The notes below the pieces were generated by a model. That model searched no databases and was not told the origin of the DNA. It saw only the letters and a list, made by a program, of their open reading frames with translations. Positions 59,658 through 64,000 of a stretch of DNA of 64,000 bases are shown one piece after another. Source of the DNA: Serratia liquefaciens (GTDB taxonomy: Bacteria > Pseudomonadota > Gammaproteobacteria > Enterobacterales > Enterobacteriaceae); the NCBI RefSeq assembly GCF_027594825.1, contig NZ_CP088930.1:5269019-5333018 (forward strand), written 5' to 3'. The translations under genes were made by a program, and so were the position numbers. The number at the start of each line of letters is the position of its first letter. Position 1 is the first letter of the stretch.

Positions 59658-59975
59658 TTATGCTAATTCAGCGCTAGAGGCGGATAACCCCGAATCGCTC
59701 TGTCCGCGTCTGGATCACGGTTCTTCACGTCGCGTAATCAGTTGACAATCATGGTTGCTGCTCAGCGATAGCGCCCTACATGCCTGGCGTTTACTCTTCG
59801 TAAACTGCACGGTCAGATAACTGACAGGCTAACGTTTTATCGATGGTTTTAAAGTTTTTTTCGATGATATCTTTCAGCGTTCGACATTCCAGGGTGAGAT
59901 CGGCAAACACCATTGGTATTTTTATACATGTACTTCACCTTTTGTCCGGTGAACAGTCCATCGTAATGATGTTCT
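59658..59975 (-). pseudogene. Remnant of a third surface-layer gene with an IS3 fragment
   Basis: On the minus strand positions 59909-59975 read YDGLFTGQKVKYMYKNTNG, matching YDGLSTSQKVQYIYQNTNG of copy 1. Positions 59658-59692 read GLSASSAELA then stop, matching the copy 2 end GLSQHSVELV. Between them lie about 200 nt of another origin: LTLECRTLKDIIEKN and, in a shifted frame, KRQACRALSLS, both typical of IS3-family transposases. A stop codon precedes the first segment. About 95% of the gene is gone, so nothing functional can be made. Confidence 0.82.
59720..59908 (-). mobile_element. IS3-family transposase fragment
   Basis: Two frames carry family-like segments: LTLECRTLKDIIEKN, ending at VYEE and a stop, and KRQACRALSLSS. 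In intact IS3 elements a similar (R)QACR(A)LSLSR stretch opens the second reading frame. No terminal repeats or target duplication are visible, so it is a scar. Confidence 0.65.
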
Positions 59976-60149
59976 GGTTATTCTATTTTTTTGCTGCTGG
60001 GCTTTCGCTATAATATGACGCCGCCAAAAAATAAAAAGGTCCTCCAGTTTCTTGTTTTTAGACGCGCCGGCATAACGTTTGTACGTTATTTATCCACTCT
60101 ATTTCGCCGCGGGCAGATGCACACGGTATGGCGAGGTCAGGTTGTTCCA
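59976..60149. other. pdxY upstream region
   Basis: Short AT-rich stretch followed by GC-rich sequence. Since tyrS is cut off by terminators and oppositely directed genes, pdxY must have its own promoter here. An open frame joined to pdxY from 59991 has no family support upstream of 60150. Confidence 0.35.
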
Positions 60150-61010
60150 ATGAAAAACATTCTTTCTATTCAGTCCCATGTGGTGTTTGGCCACGCGGGC
60201 AACAGTGCGGCAGAATTTCCGATGCGTCGCATGGGCGTTAACGTCTGGTCGTTGAACACCGTCCAGTTCTCCAATCACACCCAGTACGGCAAGTGGACCG
60301 GTTGCGTGATGCCGGCCAGCCACCTGACGGAAATTGCCCAGGGTATTGCGGATATCGATCAACTCAAGCATTGCGATGCCGTGCTGAGTGGCTACATCGG
60401 TTCGCCGGAGCAGGGTAGCCATATTTTGGAGATCGTTCGTCAGGTCAAACAGGCCAATCCACACGCCTGGTATTTTTGCGATCCGGTTATGGGGCACCCT
60501 GAAAAAGGCTGCATCGTGGCACCGGGCGTGGCGGAGTTTCATTGTCAGCAGGCATTGCCGTGCAGTGACATGATTGCGCCAAACCTGCTGGAACTGGAGT
60601 TGTTGAGCCAGCGCACCGTCGCGGACGTTGATCAAGCGGTAAGCGCTGCGCGTGAGTTAATTGCCAAGGGACCGAAAGTGGTGCTGGTCAAGCACCTGAG
60701 CCGCGCCGGTTACCATCCGGACTGTTTCGAAATGCTGTTGGTCACGGCTGACGAAGCCTGGCACATCAGCCGTCCGCTGGTGGATTTTGGCAGCCGTCAA
60801 CCGGTAGGCGTGGGCGATCTGACCAGCGGCCTGTTGCTGGTTAACCTGCTTAAGGGCAAGGCGCTGGATAAGGCGCTGGAGCACGTGACGGCGGCGGTTT
60901 ATGAAGTGATGCTGACCACCCAGGCAATGGGACAGTATGAATTACAAGTGGTGGCGGCTCAGGATCGTATCGTGCAGCCAAACTGTGATTTTAAAGCGGT
61001 AAAACTGTAA
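60150..61010 (+). CDS. pdxY: Pyridoxal kinase PdxY
   Basis: A 286-residue ribokinase-fold kinase of the B6 salvage pathway. It starts [20 protein letters not shown] as in E. coli PdxY, with the ATP/Mg motifs [11 protein letters not shown] and the catalytic-base region [15 protein letters not shown] near residue 220. An AGGTTG ribosome site precedes the ATG. Confidence 0.95.
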   Translation: MKNILSIQSHVVFGHAGNSAAEFPMRRMGVNVWSLNTVQFSNHTQYGKWTGCVMPASHLTEIAQGIADIDQLKHCDAVLSGYIGSPEQGSHILEIVRQVKQANPHAWYFCDPVMGHPEKGCIVAPGVAEFHCQQALPCSDMIAPNLLELELLSQRTVADVDQAVSAARELIAKGPKVVLVKHLSRAGYHPDCFEMLLVTADEAWHISRPLVDFGSRQPVGVGDLTSGLLLVNLLKGKALDKALEHVTAAVYEVMLTTQAMGQYELQVVAAQDRIVQPNCDFKAVKL

Positions 61011-61024
61011 TAAGCTGACGCTGT

Positions 61025-61050
61025 GCCCCGGCGGATTATCGCGCCGGGGC
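61025..61050. terminator. Hairpin between pdxY and gstA
   Basis: GCCCCGGCG and CGCCGGGGC form a 9-base stem between the convergent genes. No long U-tract on either side. Confidence 0.65.
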
Positions 61051-61057
61051 TCGGGAA

Positions 61058-61663
61058 TTATTTCAACCCTTCCGCGTTCAAGGTGGCATCTACTGCCGGC
61101 CGTGCGGCCACGCGATCAAAATAGGCCGAAAGGTGAGCGTGCTTTTTGAGATCAAACTGCATGGCGATAGCCCAGCGCAGAACGGTAAACAAATAGGCAT
61201 CCGCCACGCTAAACCGGTTCCCCAGCATGAAATGCTGCTTCGCCAGCACCGAATCCAGATAGCTGAACTGCTTCTCCAGTTTTTCCCGCGAGAAGGCTTT
61301 GTATTCTTCAGGCGTTTTCGGGTTAAACAGCGGGCTGAATCCCTTGTGCAGCTCGGTGGCAATATAGTTTAGCCACTCAATCGCATGGTAGCGCGACAGC
61401 GTGCCCGCCGCGGGGATCAGGCCGCGATCTGGCACGCGATCGGCCAGGTATTGCACAATCGCAACGCCTTCGGTCAGCAGACTGCCGTCATCGAGCAGCA
61501 GCGCAGGCACTTGTCCTTTTGGGTTGATGGTCAGATAGTCGGCACCGCTTTCCGTTTTCTTCAGCGCCAGATCGACCTTTTCCGCCGTGAAATCCAGGCC
61601 CGCCTCACGCAGTACAATGTGTGGAGACAGAGAACAGGCACCGGCTTTATAGAACAGTTTCAT
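61058..61663 (-). CDS. gstA: Glutathione S-transferase GstA (beta class)
   Basis: A 201-residue beta-class glutathione transferase. The N-terminal thioredoxin-like domain has the class-typical Cys10 in [10 protein letters not shown] and the cis-Pro in [13 protein letters not shown]; the helical C-domain follows to AEGLK. It detoxifies electrophiles by conjugation with glutathione. It is next to pdxY as in E. coli. Confidence 0.95.
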   Translation of the reverse strand: MKLFYKAGACSLSPHIVLREAGLDFTAEKVDLALKKTESGADYLTINPKGQVPALLLDDGSLLTEGVAIVQYLADRVPDRGLIPAAGTLSRYHAIEWLNYIATELHKGFSPLFNPKTPEEYKAFSREKLEKQFSYLDSVLAKQHFMLGNRFSVADAYLFTVLRWAIAMQFDLKKHAHLSAYFDRVAARPAVDATLNAEGLK

Positions 61664-61755
61664 CGAAAGCTCCTTGATAATGATGAGTGACAGGCATGCT
61701 TAACTTCTGATCCTAGCTCTATAACGCCAAAATTACAGCGGGTTAAACGACAAAT

Positions 61756-62640
61756 TTAACTTATCAACGCGGCTTCGGGCTGCAACTGCGTCAGGGTGAC
61801 GGCAATTTGCTGTTGCAAGGCCTGCGGTGCGATTTGCATTGGCGAACGCAGCTCGTTACGGATCAGACCCTGCTGCGCCAATGCGGCTTTGACCGGGGCC
61901 GGGTTCGGGAAGCTGAACATCTGCTGGATCATCGGCAGCAGGCCGTAGAAGTTAGCGCGGGCGGCAACCAAATCGCCGTCGGCGACCTGTTGCACCAGTT
62001 GCACAAAGCGCTGCGGCTGAATATGCGCGGAAGCGGAAATCGCGCCGGTGCCGCCCAGGCACAGCGTCGTCAGGATCAGGTTATCTTCCCCGGTCAGTAC
62101 GTCGATTTCACCGTCGTTAATCAGCGCCATGGTGGTGTCCGGGTTACCGCCGCAGTCCTTGATAGCTTTCACCTGCGGATGACGTGCAATCTGGCGCAGG
62201 GTGGCCAGTTCCATCACCACACCGGTGCGTTGCGGGATGTTGTACAGGATCACCGGTACGCTTGAGGCGTCGGCCAACTGGGTGAAATAGTCCACCAGAC
62301 CGCATTGCGACGGGCGAATGTAGTAGGGCGCGGGGATCAGCACGCCGGCGACGTCGCGTAGCTGGATCGCCTGTTGCATTTGCAAAGTGTCGATCAGGTT
62401 ATTGCCGGCCAGCCCCATCACCACCTGATGGGCTGGCGTCACGGCCAGCACGGCATCGAGCACCGCCAGCTGTTCCTCCTTGCTTAACGCGGCAGCCTCA
62501 CCGGTGGTACCGCAAACCACCAACCCGTCGACGCCAGAGGCGATCAGGTGTTGGGCCAGCCGTTGGGTGGCGGGCAGGTCAACGGCGTTGTGATTAAATG
62601 GGGTCACCAGCGCAACCCAGATACCGGAAAATGAGGCCAT
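61756..62640 (-). CDS. Dihydrodipicolinate synthase-family protein
   Basis: A 294-residue DapA-type TIM-barrel lyase. Catalytic residues are intact: Schiff-base Lys161 in VKAIKDCGG, Tyr133 and Arg138 in LYNIPQRTG, and the GTTGE loop at 44-48. It differs from the normal enteric DapA at many family positions and sits outside the dapA locus, so it is probably a second paralogue. It could make 4-hydroxy-tetrahydrodipicolinate or act on another pyruvate-aldol substrate. The start at 62640 was set by family fit. Confidence 0.82.
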   Translation of the reverse strand: MASFSGIWVALVTPFNHNAVDLPATQRLAQHLIASGVDGLVVCGTTGEAAALSKEEQLAVLDAVLAVTPAHQVVMGLAGNNLIDTLQMQQAIQLRDVAGVLIPAPYYIRPSQCGLVDYFTQLADASSVPVILYNIPQRTGVVMELATLRQIARHPQVKAIKDCGGNPDTTMALINDGEIDVLTGEDNLILTTLCLGGTGAISASAHIQPQRFVQLVQQVADGDLVAARANFYGLLPMIQQMFSFPNPAPVKAALAQQGLIRNELRSPMQIAPQALQQQIAVTLTQLQPEAALIS

Positions 62641-62746
62641 AGTAATTTCCTTCAATGCGAACAATAAGAAGCCAGATGAGATAACAAGAGGGGAAACGAG
62701 TCGTACACCGCCCAGTCAGCTCATCTGACGGGACAGCGCGCCCCGA

Positions 62747-62842
62747 TCAAATGAGCGTCTGTTTCTTCAAGTAAACCGCCACCACACCTTCAAGGGGCAA
62801 TGCCGACATTTGCGCAGCGTCATTGTGGTTGAAGTGAGTCAT
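62747..62842 (-). CDS. Candidate 31-residue small protein upstream of the dapA-type gene
   Basis: A short frame opens with ATG and reads MTHFNHNDAAQMSALPLEG, then VVAVYLKKQTLI and stop. A weak AAGAGA lies before the ATG. It ends 107 nt upstream of the dapA-type start, with an imperfect hairpin CCCGTCAG/CTGACTGGG in between. It could be a leader or small stress peptide. I do not recognise it. Confidence 0.35.
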   Translation of the reverse strand: MTHFNHNDAAQMSALPLEGVVAVYLKKQTLI

Positions 62843-63005
62843 GGCGGTCTCTTGAAAAGGGGGTATGCGGTGATAATGAATATTCTGCATGATGCTGTCA
62901 ATTTACAACAGGTTGATAACACGGTTATTCATGATTAAACCGCGCTGATGAGTTTGGCTAATAAACCGGGAAAAGAAGAACCCCGCCTTGGCGGGGAGAA
63001 ATCGA
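62843..63005. other. Spacer upstream of the small frame
   Basis: This stretch would hold the promoter for the small frame and dapA-type gene. It also holds the yjbD terminator at 62981-62996. An 81-codon minus-strand frame across 62903-63148 overlaps yjbD out of frame and is not supported. Confidence 0.3.
62981..62996 (-). terminator. Terminator after yjbD
   Basis: CCCCGCC and GGCGGGG form a 7-base stem with a two-base turn, followed on the minus strand by TTCTTCTTTT. Confidence 0.8.
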
Positions 63006-63272
63006 TTAGCGGGGACGGCGTGCGCCGTTGATCGAAGCCGACCAACTGAACGTTTCCCCGGTGGGTTGAACGCGGTTGGCTTTGCGCTCGGCCCGGGTGG
63101 CTTTTTCAATTTTCTCGCGGGCGGCAGTGATACGAGCCACCGCTTCATCTTTGATCTTGTTATTCTCGGCGTTGGTCAACGCGCGGCCGAGGCTTTTGCG
63201 TGCCTTGTCCAGCTCGGTTTTTACTTCACGTTGCTCGCTTTCCGTCATGTCTTTCAGCGTCAGTTTTTTCAT
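63006..63272 (-). CDS. yjbD: DUF3811 protein YjbD
   Basis: An 88-residue highly charged, helical protein (KKLTLKDMTESEQREVKTEL, a Lys/Arg/Ala-rich middle and the end FSWSASINGARRPR), matching the DUF3811/YjbD family as I recall it. Its function is unknown. I start at the ATG at 63272; the long frame upstream is antisense shadow of the next gene. Confidence 0.75.
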   Translation of the reverse strand: MKKLTLKDMTESEQREVKTELDKARKSLGRALTNAENNKIKDEAVARITAAREKIEKATRAERKANRVQPTGETFSWSASINGARRPR

Positions 63273-63375
63273 CGTTGTAGCCTGGTCAGTGAAGTTGGCT
63301 TCCAGTGTACAGCAATTAACGGCGTGAAGATGCTGCCGCCGTAACGGAAATGCCAGATTGCAGGGCGCTGGCGCG

Positions 63376-64000
63376 TTACATCTCTTCCAGCAGTTCGCTA
63401 AGGAAACGCCGCATGCGTTCGGTACGTTCCAGCGCCATTTTCTTGCCGGTGGCGGTTTGGAAACCTTCCTGCAGTTTGAACAACTTGGTTTCGAAGTGAT
63501 CCAGAGAAAAACGCTTGTCATCATATTGGCGCTGTTCCGCCAGCGGATCGGCGGCATCGTACAGCGCGCTGCGCATGCGTCCACCAATATAGAAACAGCG
63601 CGCTACGCCAATCATGCCGATAGCGTCCAGACGGTCTGCGTCCTGAATGATTTTTGCTTCCAGACTCTCCGGGGTAATAGCGGCGGAGAAGCTGTGGGCC
63701 TCGATGGCATGGGCGGTTTCGGCAATGTCCTGCGGCTCCCAGCCCAGCTGTTTGAGCATCAGGGCGCCTTTCTCCGCCGCCATGCGTGAAGCCAGATGGC
63801 GCTGTGGCGAGTTTTTTTCCACTGCCACACAGTCATGCAACAGCACGGCGGCACACAGGATGCGACGGTTGCCGCCTTCCTGTTGGCTGATTTTGCGGGT
63901 GTTTTTCCACACGCGATGCAGATGTGCCACGTCATGAGAGCCATCATCGGAATCGAGAGTCAGCGGCAACAACGCCTGAGCCAGTTCCTGATGGGGGGCG
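63376..64000 (-). CDS. yedJ: HD-domain phosphohydrolase YedJ, partial
   Basis: The C-terminal 208 codons of an HD-superfamily protein; the frame is open to the window edge, so the start lies beyond 64000. The metal-binding histidines and aspartates are in DVAHLHRVWKN, LLHDCVAVEKN, AHAIEAHSFSA and IIQDADRLDAIG, and the DDKRFSLDHFETKLFKL block matches E. coli YedJ. It probably hydrolyses a phosphorylated metabolite; the substrate is unknown. Confidence 0.88.
   Translation of the reverse strand, partial: APHQELAQALLPLTLDSDDGSHDVAHLHRVWKNTRKISQQEGGNRRILCAAVLLHDCVAVEKNSPQRHLASRMAAEKGALMLKQLGWEPQDIAETAHAIEAHSFSAAITPESLEAKIIQDADRLDAIGMIGVARCFYIGGRMRSALYDAADPLAEQRQYDDKRFSLDHFETKLFKLQEGFQTATGKKMALERTERMRRFLSELLEEM

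Noticed and set aside
63273..63587. Upstream extension of yjbD to 193 residues
   Set aside because: It is antisense-frame shadow of yedJ with low-complexity composition; the DUF3811-like part starts at 63272.

Overview
The window is chromosomal DNA from an enterobacterium that I would place in Serratia. Most of the gene order is the one known from the E. coli ppsA-suf-pykF-purR-sodB-slyA-tyrS-pdxY segment, and most proteins are close full-length orthologues of the E. coli products. The Serratia-type accessory genes are a family I.3 RTX lipase (LipA) and two large SlaA-like surface-layer proteins. The lipase resembles S. marcescens LipA but differs at many positions, so a non-marcescens species is likely.

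Layout. 1-502: the start of a haem receptor gene (hemR) with hemP and a Fur box. 606-11444: btuE, aroH, ppsR, ppsA, the small RNA RprA with its Rcs box, ydiK, ydiJ and menI. 11498-19426: an unrecognised gene under a strong Fur box, then sufABCDSE and the L,D-transpeptidase ldtE. 19568-22627: lpp, pykF with a Cra site, a cupin that has lost its metal ligands, and three tandem tRNA-Val(GAC) genes. 22817-30434: mdtK, ribC, an I78-type lipoprotein followed directly by a palindromic repeat element, cfa, punC/punR and purR. 30758-37230: the 29-residue cydH (ynhF), sodB, mepH, grxD, rnt, gloA, idi and nemRA. 37350-42106: eptA, an NmrA-like reductase divergent from a LysR regulator, ydhL and ydhF. 42165-53084: lipA, sodC, ydhIJK divergent from slyA, slyB, anmK, mliC, pdxH and tyrS. 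53182-59975: the surface-layer island. 60150-64000: pdxY, gstA, a second dapA-type gene, yjbD and a truncated yedJ.

The most interesting part lies between tyrS and pdxY, which are adjacent in E. coli. It holds two tandem paralogous genes for proteins of 1028 and 1034 residues. Their N-terminal thirds are DUF4214-like helical repeats, and both carry an EF-hand-like calcium loop near the C-terminus. A third copy survives only as N- and C-terminal scraps around an IS3-family transposase fragment. The proteins are almost free of cysteine and have no Sec signal, which fits type I secretion. The lipase in the same window ends with the motif used by the Serratia Lip exporter, so I infer that lipase and surface-layer proteins leave the cell by the same exporter, which is not in this window.

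Iron and envelope control run through the window: Fur boxes before hemP, an unknown gene and sufA; RcsB before rprA; a SlyA box before slyA; a probable PhoP box before slyB; and a palindromic NemR operator before nemR. All function calls rest on reading sequence and on recalled family knowledge; no database search was run.
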